A stretch of DNA of 64,000 nucleotides from Neoarius graeffei. Taxonomy: Eukaryota > Chordata > Actinopteri > Siluriformes > Ariidae. The stretch spans positions 4,627,501 to 4,691,500 of the forward strand of contig NC_083587.1 in NCBI RefSeq assembly GCF_027579695.1. Direction: 5' to 3'. Both the position numbers and the translations under genes were made by a program. The notes under the pieces are model-generated. The model was not told where the DNA came from. It saw only the letters and a program-made list of their open reading frames with translations, and made no database searches. How positions within the stretch are numbered: the first letter of the stretch is position 1; each line of letters starts with the position of its first letter. Shown here one piece after another: positions 30,985 to 41,957 of the stretch.

Positions 30985-32400
30985 TTCTCAAATTCTCAAC
31001 TCAATTTTAGTTAAACAAAGCCTCAGGTCATCCTCAATCTGTGCATGATTGCAGTACTTAGTTTTGAGTGTGGTCAGTTTTGAAAAGCCTGCATCACACA
31101 AGTATGTTGACACAAAAGGTGGGAGAATTTTTAAGGCAATGTCACAGAGCTGGGGGTACTCCTGCATCAGTGTTACCCAGAAGGATGTAAGAGAACAGGT
31201 GCTAAAAAGGTGCTTCAGCCTGCTGTCACTCTTCAGCTCATTAAGCTGCTGTTGCATTTGCAGTGACAAATCGCTTGCGGTGCAAACGAATGAGTCCCGA
31301 ACCCATGAAAATGACCGGTAGTCCTCCTTGAAATAAGAAACTAACTGCTGCTTAAAGGGCATATTCTGGACCAACTTCATGTTTTTTTTATATGAAAGCA
31401 TGCCCCTTTACACACTCATCCAGAAGGGTAATTTTGCACAAGGCCATCTGTCTAAAGCAGAAAAAAAAAAAAAATAACAAAACGCGTCTGGTAAAATCCC
31501 AAGGGAGTCTGGAGCCAGATTTGTGACGTTATCTGCGGAAGCAGGAGCAGACTGCGTGAGCTTTGCACGGTTTCAGTGCACAGCCTGTGTAGACCAAGCG
31601 CTCCCATTTCTCTCTCATTGTCTGGTCTTTTGGGAAACGATGAGTACTAATCCCATCAAAATTGGTGTTGCTACACCCTCCTATGATACATCTGTTAACC
31701 ATTTTAATAATTATGCAATAACGTTGAAGAAATTTGCAGAAAACCACCAGGTTGTTTTCTCATAAACAAACCAGCGCTGACGTAGGATTCAGAGGGAGGC
31801 GTCCCGCAGATGACGTCACAAAAATCAGTGTTTGCCGGGAAATTCAAATGCCAAGTTTTTTCAGAGGCGGACCAATTTGCCTCAAATGGCTTGATTTCAA
31901 CTGAATTTTTCTGGCATTGCACAAGGTAAAAAAATTGCAGAGAATGCAGAATGTTACAGATATTTGACCAAAGTTTAATATAAAATAGGAGAATTTCATT
32001 GATCTTGCTCCTGAATTTACCTGTGATATGCACTTTAAGCTCAGACAGGTGATCTGCAGCTGATTGAAAAACAGAGGAGAAATCACTGCCGCATGCCTCA
32101 GTGATGAAGTCTGTGAGGCTGGGAAACGTCACAATTTCAGACAATTATGCAGTCATGCCAGAGGACAAGTTTTTGGATGAAAGCATCCACTTTGTCAGCA
32201 AGGACCAACATATTGGAATCTCGGCCTTGCAAAGACAGATTCAAACTATTCAGTCTGTCAAATATGTCGACCAAATACGACAAGGAAGCTAGCCACAGGG
32301 AATCATGGAGGTGCCTGGCCAGTTCTGAATTGGGCTGTGGATACAGAAACCTCCCCATGGTGCAGCCTGGGAAACGCTGGCTGAATGAGATGGAAGGACT
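30985..32400 (-). pseudogene. ZBED5-like/hAT transposase-derived sequence, C-terminal half
   Basis: Reading leftwards: LWLASLSYLVDIFDRLNSLN and VDAFIQKLVLWHD (32358-32137), SLTDFITEACGSDFSSVF and ADHLSELKVHITG (about 32120-32021). After a gap come YRSFSWVRDSFVC, TLMQEYPQLCDIALKILPPF and the hAT dimerisation box FSKLTTLKTKYCNHAQIEDD (31401-30988). These are the landmarks of hAT-derived ZBED5/SCAND3-like proteins of vertebrates. The gap (about 31452-32020) has a good donor, CACAG|GTAAAT, and an acceptor, T-run then CTGCTTTAG, on the minus strand, so it could be an intron, but the frames do not join cleanly. Several frames are used; I regard it as dead. Confidence 0.72.
31529..31702 (-). pseudogene. 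THAP-domain N-terminal fragment
   Basis: An ATG at 31702 starts MVNRCIIGGCSN, followed by STHRFPKD and REKWERLVYTG. This is the first half of a THAP zinc finger (C-x4-C, then HRFP and W). The second Cys-x2-His pair is absent and the frame soon ends. THAP fingers bind DNA in P-element-like, Kolobok and Harbinger-type transposon proteins. It lies inside the gap of the hAT-like pseudogene on the same strand. Confidence 0.65.
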
Positions 32401-32419
32401 CAGCAGGACTTTCTAATCT

Positions 32420-33240
32420 GATACTGCCAGTAGGCCAATCTCTGTATACTTACCCGCACAATCAAACGATAAAGACACATGCTAAATCCCCACAGTGCCA
32501 CAAGCACCTGCCCCTCACCGGACCTGCACTGTCAATCATCTCAATCAACATAAAAGGTTTCTCCAGATGCAAGGCAGACATACTGGCAACAATGGCCAAC
32601 CGTTTTGACATACTGTGCATGCAGGAACCCCACATCGGCCCTGCACAACATCGACCTGTCATCCCTGGAATGAAACTGGTTGCAGAGATCCGACACAGAC
32701 AGTACGGATCAGCCGTTTTCAGCTGACCAAACCTCAAGATTGAGGAAGTCTGTACCCACACCACGGAGGGGCACATGGAAACCATCACAGTTGCCCTCCC
32801 AAACATCTCTGTTACATCTGTGTACAATCCACCCCAACCCCCTTTATTCACCCAGAACTACCAGAAAGATGCAAAAGGAGATTCCACATCAGCAACTTCA
32901 ATGCCCACAGCACATCATGGGGCTATGAGAGCAACAACCAAGATAGAGTTGAAATCTGGCTCGAGTCTAAACACCTGACACTAATCCACAATGCCAAACT
33001 ACCCAAGTATTTCCACAGCGCCAGATGGAAACGGGGATATAACCCAGACCTTGCCTGTGTGAGCAGCAAAATCACTTCCAGAAGTGTGAAGGAAGTCCTG
33101 GATCCCATCCCTTATACCCAACACCGACCAATTGCCATCACAGTCAGATCTGCACTCCAAGCAACAACCATCCCTACCTGCAGAAGGTTTAACCTACAGA
33201 AAGCTGACTGGTTGTCATTCCAAAAGGAGATTGAGCACTC
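32420..33240 (+). pseudogene. LINE endonuclease (APE) fragment
   Basis: Starts with LSIISINIKGFSRCKADIL and DILCMQEPHIGP (32500-32640). It continues in other frames with VTSVYNPPQPP, then HSTSWGYESNNQDRVEIW-type text (about 32890-32960). It ends with YNPDLACVSSKI and THQHRPIAI-like words (32990-33145), where the QHRPIAI block stands for the catalytic S/R-D/P-H region. Frames shift at least twice. It is cut off near 33240 with no RT. The clade is not recognised. Confidence 0.7.
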
Positions 33241-33475
33241 CATATCCAACATCACATGTTTATCAAGATATCGCAAGACTCCATTTACATCTCACCAATA
33301 TATCTCAAGACTCTGTTTACATATCACCAACACATTTACATATTTACTGTTTCCACATGTACCGACACATCTCAAAACCCTGTTTACATGGTCAGTACTT
33401 AATTTGTCTTCAACAATGTACAATTATTGGTCGTCACATGCGTCAATTTTTCCAAGGTGCAATAAGGGTGCTTAT
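33241..33475 (+). repeat. Repeat with tandem 'caagactc(t/c)gtttacat' words, shared with 56650-56890
   Basis: Contains several copies of catatctcaagactctgttt-type units, then atttactgtttccac and catggtcagtactt. The same order occurs reverse-complemented at 56650-56890 inside a LINE tail. Confidence 0.75.
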
Positions 33476-33514
33476 AGTTAACAAGTCAACTGTAGTCCTC
33501 AGCCATAAAAGCAT

Positions 33515-34560
33515 CCCTGTACTGGCCAGTTGCATCCTTTCTTGGTTGTGTTGTTTTCAGGACAGGAGAAGCCTTTTCCTGTTGAGGGAAGTGTTGTCTA
33601 AAACAAGAGATTCTCCAGTTGTTTCACAAAATGTCAATCAATTCCTTGTATCCAAATGTGCCATTTAAACAACTCAACTGATTGCACACAAATGTTTGCT
33701 GCTTCGCAAAAAAAGCAGGCATCAAACAGGTTCCTGAACTGTGGTTACTGCCAATGTTGTTTCTTTCTGGGACCATTACTGAGGAAGAATTTTTTTTTTT
33801 TAAATCAACAGTTGGCCAGAAGCCATTATTTATTCTGGGTGAGTGTCTTTGAATCCCATGGATAAGAAGATTTAAGTAGATGATCTTCAAGGCTCCAGTC
33901 TTTTAAAACTGCCTAATTTCCTGATATGGGATCCTTGGCCTGCTTCTCATTTTTTGATGCACGTTTCAGGAAGCAGATGTTGTTTCATTGTTCAGTGAGA
34001 GCAATTGGGATGAGGTTGGAGAGAAGTGGTTCTTCAGAGCACATGGTGGCTTTTGGACCACCATGTTGAAGAAGGGAAGGTAGGTATGCATAGTTCTTTC
34101 ACATTGTTAAAGCTATCCAAGCTGACTTTGCTCAATAGGTTGAACAAGTTTTTCAGACTGGATGTTGGGATTTTCATCCCCCTGTGTAAATCTGTGAGTG
34201 GGTCGAACTGAGGGCTTCAAAACAATAATCAAGAGAAAAGACATCTGTATAAGGGAAAGTCACCACCTCATCACTATTTAGTGGAGTTCCTCAGCACCCA
34301 TATGCATTTTTGTCTTGTTCAGTTGGTTAGAGTGTGGCACTAATAATGCCAAAGTGACAGGTTCAATCCCTGTACTGGCTAGGTTCATCCTTTACAAGTT
34401 GTGTTGCTTTCAGGACAAGAGAAACCTTTTTCTGTTGATGGAAATGTTGTCCAAAACAAGAGATTCTCCAGTTGTTTCACAAAATGTCAATGGATTCCTT
34501 GTATCTGAATGTGTCAGTGAAATAACACAACTGATTGCAGGACACAGGAAATTCAAATAC
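33515..34560 (+). repeat. Direct repeat pair, about 190 bp, at 33515-33700 and 34368-34560
   Basis: Both copies begin with ccctgtactggc (a tRNA 3' end) and share tgtgttg(t/c)tttcaggaca and aacaagagattctccagttg. The unit offset is about 850 bp. The second copy is preceded by a recognisable tRNA-Ile relic. Between the copies I see no gene. Confidence 0.8.
34308..34381 (+). pseudogene. Decayed tRNA-Ile (AAT)
   Basis: cagttggttagagtgtggca, taataatgccaaagtga and ggttcaatccctgta follow tRNA-Ile; anticodon AAT is at 34342-34344 and the length is 74 nt as expected. The 5' acceptor strand (ttttgtct) no longer pairs with the 3' side. Confidence 0.65.
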
Positions 34561-35082
34561 ACACGAGATTGCCTCAAAGAGAAGCACTTATGAATCTCTT
34601 CAAAATCAGTGCTCCTTTTTCAGTTCATCTAATTTTTCTTCATTTTGAAAGTAACTTTAATTTAATAAACTCTAAAATGTATCTTTAGTTGCTTGAATCA
34701 CACAAAACCACTCCAAAAAATAGCACTTACCAAAGGATTCAGGAAGGTAGTAGCCATTGTTAGGGTATCATTTTTGACAAAAAGACAGATGGTCTTCTTT
34801 GTATCTTCTCTTCTCTTATTCACCACTAAATAATACAATCATTAGTTGACTGCTTTTCTAGAAAGTCTGCAGTGAGAATTCACCAGTTGACCACTATTTC
34901 ATTCTGAGGGGTCTGACTCAGATGTTTGTTATTTAAAGTGCACAGGATCTGATCAGAACTTGAGGTCATTCGCAGCCCAACCCACAAAATCCAGTGTGGC
35001 AACAGAAGGTACATGTGAAGGACCAGGTGAGTTACACATTGATGGGCAGTTATCACTCTGGACTGGTTCTAGGGGCACAGCC
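34561..35082. other. No gene seen
   Basis: AT-rich unique-looking sequence with no open frame or repeat that I recognise. Confidence 0.5.
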
Positions 35083-35451
35083 AATTACAGTTTCCATCCA
35101 TTATCTGTAACTGCTTATCCTGTGGAGGGTCACAAGCAAGCTGGAGCCTATCCCAACTGACTATGGGCGAGAGGTAGGGTACACCCTGGACAAGTCACCA
35201 GATCATCACAGGGCTGACACAAAGACAAACAAACATTCACACCTACAGTCAATTTAGAGCCACCAATTAACCTAATCTGCATGTCTCTGAACTGTGGGGG
35301 AAACCAGAGCACCCAGAGGAAACCCACACTTGCACAGGGAGAACATGCATACTCCACACAAAAAGGCCCCCATCGGGCACTGGGCTCAAACTCAGAACAT
35401 TCTGGCTATGAGGCAACAGTGTTAACCGCTACACCACCATGCCACCTCCAA
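35083..35451 (-). mobile_element. tRNA-headed SINE, full length
   Basis: The minus strand starts ggtggcatggtggtgtagcg, shows the cattctgagtttgag B-box remnant and the body words agttcagagacatgcagatt and agggtgtaccctacctct, and ends near aagcagttacagataatgga. It is more diverged than the copy at 42841-43215. Confidence 0.8.
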
Positions 35452-36143
35452 TTATGGTTTCACTCTTGTATTTGCAAGGTACTGTTTGATCACTTGAAGG
35501 AGGTCTGGCATGTTTTACACTGAACAGATTGTGGAATTTTTTGAATAAATGTTCATAAACATATATGATTATTTTAGAATTTCATACAATGATTGAGATT
35601 ATGGATTCACACTCCAGGTTGGTGATGTCAAAATTCTCTGAAACATGCCACAAACTTGTTAGCATCAACGTTAAAATGACAGTAAATGTGCTAAAATCTG
35701 GGTAACATTGAGAGATATATTGCAGTACTCAGACAAGTTAGTAGCAGAAAATACACAGATGAGAATATAGTTTGTCCTCTTCCAACAATGATTCAGAAAC
35801 TTGTGGAAAGACTTTGCAGCTTTCACTGATATTTCTTCCATATTGCGTTCCAATGCTCTCCCAACTGAGCTGCTTTGCCCAAAAATCAGTAATTTATGAG
35901 GCAAAAATCAGATGCTTGGTCCAGGGGCAAGGTGAATCCAATTTTACCCTACAACCACATTTGTAGAACAAGCCCCACCCTGCCACCATCAGAGCTCTGT
36001 TCTAATGCTCCCCGAGCCGCCACGTTGCACCCAATGCACACATTTTTTTAACTGCATGGACCAAAATTCACAGCCATGACCCATTTTCATCTTTAAGAAA
36101 AGTTATTTCTTTGTCCATCATTCAAAGTGGGCAAAAGGTTTAA
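35452..36143. other. Mostly no gene; includes a tRNA-Phe-like D-arm relic
   Basis: On the minus strand, 35879-35838 reads gcaaagcagctcagttggga followed by gagcattgga, like the 5' half of tRNA-Phe. The 3' half is not found. Nothing else is recognised. Confidence 0.4.
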
Positions 36144-36215
36144 AGGTTCCACTGAGAATTGGACTCGGATGACTGGATTCAAAGGCCAGAGTGCTAACCG
36201 TTACACCATGGAACC
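36144..36215 (-). tRNA. tRNA-Gln (TTG)-like
   Basis: A 72-nt cloverleaf. Acceptor GGTTCCA/TGGAACC is perfect, the D arm is gtgtaacggttagcac, the anticodon loop is CTTTGAA (anticodon TTG), and the T arm is ccgagTCCAATTctcag. There is one mismatch in the anticodon stem (C/T), one in the T stem, and a damaged B box (gtccaattc where ggttcaaatc is expected). It may therefore be a young pseudogene. It lies 140 bp from the foldback transposon at 36355. Confidence 0.7.
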
Positions 36216-36354
36216 AAGTTATGCTCTGCTTTTAATTTTAAGAAGATGAATACAGACCCAGGGCATTGCTAGACATAAAGCAGTACTGGGGCACAGCGCC
36301 CCCCCCCCACACACACACACATGCACACATCAAAGGTTTATGATAGTTATTGAT

Positions 36355-37409
36355 CATAGACATATAAACATAGATGCCGCATTGAGCTGGTGGCCCTGTT
36401 GCTGGGATACGTCAGAGTGTCCGCCATATTTGATGTGGCAAATCTTCCCCGTAAACCAATGCAAGTAAATGGACTGAACTTCATAAAGCCCCTTTCTACA
36501 AAAATATTTAACTCGATGCCTTTTATTCACCCATTAAGACACACGTATATATTTGGGAAACAAACAGGCATCAAAACAATATATAACTTTTAATGTGATG
36601 GTTATAAATAGTGTGCGAAATACCCTGTACACTGCAAACTAGTGACAGATACGCGATAGATAGCTCAGGTAAGCTAATCAGTCAGCATACCGTAGCAAGC
36701 TACCAAAACCTGAGGCCACAATAACCAACCTACAAGACTGAATATGATAAATGATGGAAATAGTGGAAAAACTGGAAATAGTGAATGAAAATAAAAATTT
36801 ACTGTTTTATTTATTGAGTCACCACACAGACCTACTCTCGTTGAATAAAGTGAGCTGAATGACCGCCAAACTGAGTTCGGCCAGGTTCTAATGTCATACC
36901 AAAACAAAATACATCACTGATTCCTTCGCATTCAGAAAGGTTAAAAACATTCATCATACGTTCAAAAACGTTCATCATAGTGTGGCACTGTATTATCTAA
37001 TTCTCACTGCTTATAACTCTACACCTACCTGGTGGAGATGAGCTGGGAAACTGAAGACTGAAGGAACAGCTCCCTCTCTGATCCTGACTGTCTGACCTGT
37101 TCTGTCAAAATCCTTCATATTAGCCACAAAGTCAGAAAAATCTGTTTGTAAAATTACGTTATAATGACCAAATACAATGAAAAGTATTTTTCCAGTCTCA
37201 CCTGTGAAAGGTAATCCCATGTGATCTCGTTTGTACGGTAACCTTGTTGGTACAGTTAAACGCAGCACATGAATGAGGCATCTTTATTCTACTGTCTAGA
37301 CGCTATACCAGAGACGGTTGAAGAATCTCCACTTTGCCACATCCAATATGGCGGCAAGGATGACATATGATTCTACGCAGAATGCGGCGTCTATGTTTAT
37401 ATGTCTATG
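36355..37409. mobile_element. Non-autonomous DNA transposon with 9-bp target duplication
   Basis: Both ends read catagacatataaacataga inwards (left at 36355, right reverse-complemented from 37409). The match continues with (t/c)gccgcatt and a later shared word, ccgccatatt(t/g)gatgtggc. The exact 9-mer GTTATTGAT flanks both sides (36346-36354 and 37410-37418). The interior (1055 bp) has no transposase. A 9-bp duplication suggests a Mutator-like or Merlin-type transposase acting in trans. Confidence 0.82.
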
Positions 37410-37418
37410 GTTATTGAT

Positions 37419-38508
37419 TTTCACCCTGGCAAGATTGCATAGTTTTTGTAGCTTATATAAATGCTAGTATGCACTTTCTTTTGAGTGCTACGGGATTCTG
37501 TTGATTAGAACTCACTAATTACTTTTTACAATGCAGTGAACTTACTGAAGGTTGACAGCCATAAATCAAATGCATACAGCATCAACAACTAGCATTGCTT
37601 TTGCCAGCTGACAGAGCATAGCTCAATGACGATAATATTAATGTACAGCTAGATCATCTTACCTCCCTCCACCTTATCCTCATCTCTCCTTACTGCTTCT
37701 CTCCCTGCCTATGTTTTGGATGAAGAATTTCCTGATGTCCATCTGCAGAGGTAATTCAGTAATGTTTAGTGGTATAGGACATACAGTACAGTTTCACTTA
37801 AAAATACACACTTTTGCTGCGTGAACTTGCGTGGCATCACTGTACGTTCCTTTTTGCGTGCTTGGCTGCATGTGCGTTCCCTACATCCACATAGATGTGC
37901 ACAGGTACATAGAATGTGTGTCTTATATTTAGGGACAGAAAGTTGCCTACATTGATGCACCTTGAACTAGAAAATCACCCACTCTATTCCAGATATTATT
38001 GATCAAAATTAACCACAGGCTATTTTCAGGCTATACTATCTTTACTTTTAAACTCATGGTCATTATAAGGGCCATCCTATATATACATGCTATAATCATA
38101 TAATCTGTTTGTGTTTTTTTCAGGATAGTCTAGGTTATGATAATATTTGCATATTTACATCAGGCTTTTCTATCAAGGAAAAACATTTTGCATTTCTGAA
38201 TTTTCCATGTTCTTGAATGTATGCCACTATAGGAAGCATAGCAACCAAAATATATTTTCATACTTGTGTGAATTGATTGTAAACTGGCAACATAAATATT
38301 ATGATAGTGGGATAACCTACTGTATGTCTTAGCAATATTTTGTAAAACTATATCATGTACCAATATAAGTATGCCATGTAAGTTACATTAGAATATCAGT
38401 CCAAAGTTGGAGACAAATTGTTGCTGTAATTTGCTGTTTCAAAAGCGGATTGCTTGAGAAAGGCAAAAGGCCCAGATGAATACTTTATACCATTCGAAAT
38501 GGTGGTTG

Positions 38509-38514
<6 letters not shown>
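37419..38514. other. No gene seen
   Basis: Unique-looking AT-rich sequence. A pyrimidine-rich stretch near 37665-37715 precedes ctgcagag|gtaatt, but no conserved protein emerges. Confidence 0.5.
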
Positions 38515-38565
<51 letters not shown>

Positions 38566-38570
38566 TAAAT
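38515..38570. repeat. (TA)n microsatellite at the 3' side of the R4-like LINE
   Basis: A GTGTA start then about 20 TA units, followed by ataaataaatataaat. R4/Dong-type LINEs are known to target TA or TAA simple repeats, which fits this position. Confidence 0.85.
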
Positions 38571-41140
38571 CTCCTTCTCACCCCCGGCGGGGGGGTGGTA
38601 TCCATGTCATCCTCAAGCTCGGGTCCTCTACCAGAGGCCTGGGAATTTGAGGGTTCTGCGCAGTATCTCCAATGTTCCTAGTACTGCGCTCTTCTGGACT
38701 GAGGCTTCAGATGTTGTTCCTGGGATTTGCTGGAGCCACTCTCCCAGTTTGGGGGTTACTGCCCCAAGTGCCCCCACTACCACAGGGACCATGCAACCCT
38801 TGACCTTCCACATCCGTTCCAGCTGCTCTTTCAACCCTTGATACTTCTCAAGTTTCTCATGTTCCTTCTTCCTGATATTGGCATCAGCTGAGATCGCCAC
38901 ATCTATCACCACCACCCTCTTCTGCTCTTTGTCCACCACCACTATGTCCGGTTGGTTAGCCAGGATCTGTTTGTCAGTCTGGAAGCTGAAGTCCCACAGA
39001 ACCTTGGCCCTGTTGTTCTCAGCCACCTTCTGTGGTATGGCCCACTGGGACTTGGGTACTTCTATTCCATACTGGTTGCAGATGTTCCTGTATACTATCC
39101 CAGCCACTTGGTTGTGCCTCTCCATGTACGCTGATCCAGCTAGCATCTTACACCCTGCTACTATGTGCTGGACTGTTTCAGGGGCTTCTTTGCACAGTCT
39201 GCATCTTGGGTCTGATCTACTCTGGTAGATCCTGGCCTCTATGGCTCTTGTGCTTATGGCCTGTTCTTGTGCTGCCATGATTAGTGCCTCTGTGCTGTCT
39301 GTCAGTCCTGCATTATCCAGCCACTGGTAGGATTTCTTGATATCAGCCACTTCCTCTATCTGACGGTGGTACATGCCATGTAGGGGTTTGTCCCTCCAGG
39401 TTGTCTGTTCCTCCTCCTACTCTGCACTCTCATCAGGGTTCTGCTGCCTGAGACATTCACTTAGCAGTTCATCCTTTGGGGCCATCTTTCTGATGTATTC
39501 TCGGATTTTCGATGTTTCATCCTGGACCATGGTCTTGACGCTCACTAGCCCTCGGCCTCCCTCTTTCCACTTAGTGTATAGTCTCTGGGTGCTGGACTTG
39601 GGGTGGAACCCTCCATGCATGGTGAGGAGCTTTCTAGTCTTGATATCTGTGGCTTCTACCTCCTTTGGCCAGTTTATGATACCAGCGGGGTATCTGATGA
39701 CTGGTAGTGCGTACATGTTGATGGCTCGGACCTTGTTCTTACCATTCAGCTGACTTTTCAGGACCTGCCTTACTCTCTGGAGGTATTTGGCTGTGGTTGA
39801 CTTCCTTGTGGCCTCTTCATGGTTTCCATTAGCCTGTGGGATGCCAAGGTACTTGTAGCTGTCTTGGATATCACCTATGTTGCCCTCTGGTAGGTCAATC
39901 CCCTCAGTCCGGATCATCTTGCCTCTCTTTGAGACCATCCGGCCACACTTGTCCAATCCGAATGACATCCCTATGTCATCGCTGTAGATCCGGGTGGTGT
40001 GGATCAGCGAGTCTATTTCTCGCTCATTCCTGGCATACAGCTTGATGTCATCCATGTAGAGCAGGTGGCTGATTGTTGCCCCACTACGGAATCGGTACCC
40101 GTAGCCGCTCTTCGTGATGATCCGACTGAGGGGGTTCAGGCCTATGCAGAACAGCAGTGGTGATAGCGCATCTCCTTGGTATATGCTGCACTTGATGTTG
40201 ACTTGGGCAATAGGTTTTGAGTTGGCCTCTAGGGTTGTCTTCCACATTTCCATTGAGTTCTGGATGAAGGTCCTTATGTTCCTGTTGATCTTATACAGTT
40301 CCAGACATTCCAGTATCCATGTGTGTGGCATTGAGTCGTAGGCTTTCTTGTAGTCAATCCAGGCAGTGCACAGGTTGGTCTGTCTCTTCTTACAGTCTTG
40401 GGTGACTGTTCTATCGACCAGTAGCTGGTGCTTGGCTCCTCTGGTGTTACTGCCAATCCCTTTCTGTGCCTCGCTCATGTATTGAGCCACATGCTTACTC
40501 ATTTTTGCCGCAATGATGCCTGACAGGGCCTTCCATGTTGTGCAGAGACAGGTAATTGGCCGGTAGTTGGATGGGAAGGGTCCCTTCTGGGGGTCCTTCA
40601 TGATTAGGACTGTCCTGCCTTAGGGTTAGCCATTCTGGGTGGGTCTCATCCCTCAGCAGCTGGTTCATCTGTGCTGCTAGGCGTTCATGGAGTGCAGTTA
40701 GCTTCTTCAGCCAGTACGTATGGATCATATCGGGGCCTGGTGCTGTCCAGCTCTTCATCTTTGACACTCTTTCTTGGACATCTGCCATTAGCTCTTAGGT
40801 CCACTAACCACTGGGCATCGGTGTTGTGTGATGCCTTTCTTTCCCATATGTCTTTCCAGTATTTTTCCACCTCAGCTCTTGGTGGGTCTGACCGGTTGTT
40901 GTTCCCCTGCCACTGAGGGTACACCTTGGCTGGTTCAGTGGAGAACAGCTTGTTTATTCTCCTGGCCTCTCCCTCCTTGGTGTATCTCTTCAACCGTGTG
41001 GCCAGAGCTGTTAGTCGCTGTTTGGCAGTTTCGAGTGCCTCTGGTATGGAGAGTGAGTTGTACTTCCTGGGTGCCCCTTTATTCACCATGTTCCCTTTCT
41101 GTAGTTCAGCTAGCTGGCTAACTAACAGACTGGTCATCCT
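38571..41140 (-). mobile_element. R4/Rex6-like non-LTR retrotransposon with restriction-like endonuclease
   Basis: A 2.6-kb minus-strand LINE with RT followed by a C-terminal restriction-like endonuclease and no APE. This architecture belongs to the R2/R4/NeSL group; the teleost member is Rex6 (R4 clade). The 3' UTR is only about 50 bp and runs into the TA repeat. The N-terminus ends near 41140, so the 5' end is truncated or short. Confidence 0.88.
38628..41137 (-). pseudogene. RT plus RLE endonuclease of the R4-like LINE
   Basis: The N-terminal part is in 41137-40685 (LFSTEPAKVYPQWQG). KSWTAPGPDMIHTYWLKKL is in 40788-40495, and the main RT frame is 40601-39417: SNYRPITCLCTTWKALSGI, AWIDYKKAYDSMPHTWILEC, YQGDALSPLLFCIGLNPLS and catalytic LLYMDDIKLYA. 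After a TAG at 39419-39417 the same frame continues to 38628. That part has a CCHC finger, CRLCKEAPETVQHIVAGC, and the nuclease motif QPDIVVVDKEQKRVVVIDVA (PD...D). The 5' changes of frame lie near 40620-40690. The single TAG is the only break across the last 1.97 kb. The enzyme would nick target DNA and prime reverse transcription there. Confidence 0.88.
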
Positions 41141-41179
41141 AGAGATTGGAGTCCAGATTGGGCAGATATTGGCAGTAAC

Positions 41180-41845
41180 ATCTCTGCAGACCTCTCACAC
41201 CCTGGTCACAATATGTTTAATCTTCTCGCCTCAGGGAGGCGATATAGATCACTGTATGCAAAAAAAAATCAGACAAGAATAGTTTTTTCCCTGAGACTGT
41301 CTCTGTGATGAACAGCTAAAATCCAGATTCATATATCAGTAATATCACTTGCAAAATATCTGCACACTCATACTGTCATTCTGTGCACACTGTCTCATCT
41401 CATTATCTCTAGCCGCTTTATCCTTCTACAGGGTCGCAGGCAAGCTGGAGCCTATCCCAGCTGTCTACGGGCGAAAGGCGGGATACACCCTGGACAAGTC
41501 AACAGGTCATCACAGGGCTGACACATAGACACAGACAACCATTCACACTCACATTCACACCTACGGTCAATTTAGAGTCACCAGTTAACCTAACCTGCAT
41601 GTCTTTGGACTGTGGGGGAAACCGGAGCCCTGTGCACACTGTATACTTTATATTTATCTATTTCATACTTGACTTACTTGGATTACTTTGCACTATGCAC
41701 CTATTGCACCATTTTTTTTGGTTTGTTTGTTTTGTGTATATGCTTTTTTATCTGTTTTGTACTATGAGAGCTAAGTGAAACCGGAGTCAAATTCCTCGTG
41801 TGTGTCCACATACCTGGCAATAAAAGTGATTCTGAAAATTTCTGC
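41180..41845 (+). mobile_element. CR1/Rex1-like LINE 3' end, split by a SINE
   Basis: The plus strand gives a C-terminal RT tail (SHTLVTICLIFSPQGGDIDH-like, frames drifting) at 41180-41330. After the SINE, the 3' UTR ends with cctggcaataaaagtgattctga, typical of these LINEs. The SINE at 41394-41629 is inserted between. Confidence 0.7.
41394..41629 (-). mobile_element. 5'-truncated SINE with 13-bp target duplication
   Basis: The tail half of the SINE family (ccagctgtctacgggcgaaa, ggttaactggtgactctaaa reversed) is flanked by ctgtgcacactgt at 41381-41393 and 41630-41642. The tRNA head is missing, so insertion was 5'-truncated. Confidence 0.85.
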
Positions 41846-41885
41846 ATTAGACTGTGCAAAAAGCCAAAAGCATTATCTTGCTGCC

Positions 41886-41957
41886 TGACCTCAACGTGAT
41901 TTGAACACGCAACCTTCTGATCTGGAGTCAGATGTGCTACCATTGCGCCATGAGGTC
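41886..41957 (-). tRNA. tRNA-Trp (CCA)-like
   Basis: 72 nt. Acceptor GACCTCA/TGAGGTC pairs fully, the anticodon stem is TCTGA/TCAGA with loop CTCCAGA (anticodon CCA), and the T arm is gcgtgTTCAAATcacgt. The D stem has one C/A mismatch. A good fit to vertebrate tRNA-Trp; it may be functional or a recent pseudogene. It belongs to a repeated block, see 46388 and 63995. Confidence 0.75.

Noticed and set aside
34985-35032. Possible second collagen exon (ggtacatgtgaaggaccag|gtgagt)
   Set aside because: Gly codons are not spaced every nine bases and no acceptor fits.
37665-37735. Pyrimidine-rich stretch followed by a short exon-like segment and gtaatt
   Set aside because: The segment does not give a conserved or collagen-like peptide, and the AG position is unclear.
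38647-40045. Several plus-strand frames opposite the R4-like LINE
   Set aside because: They are antisense shadows of the long minus-strand RT/endonuclease frame.
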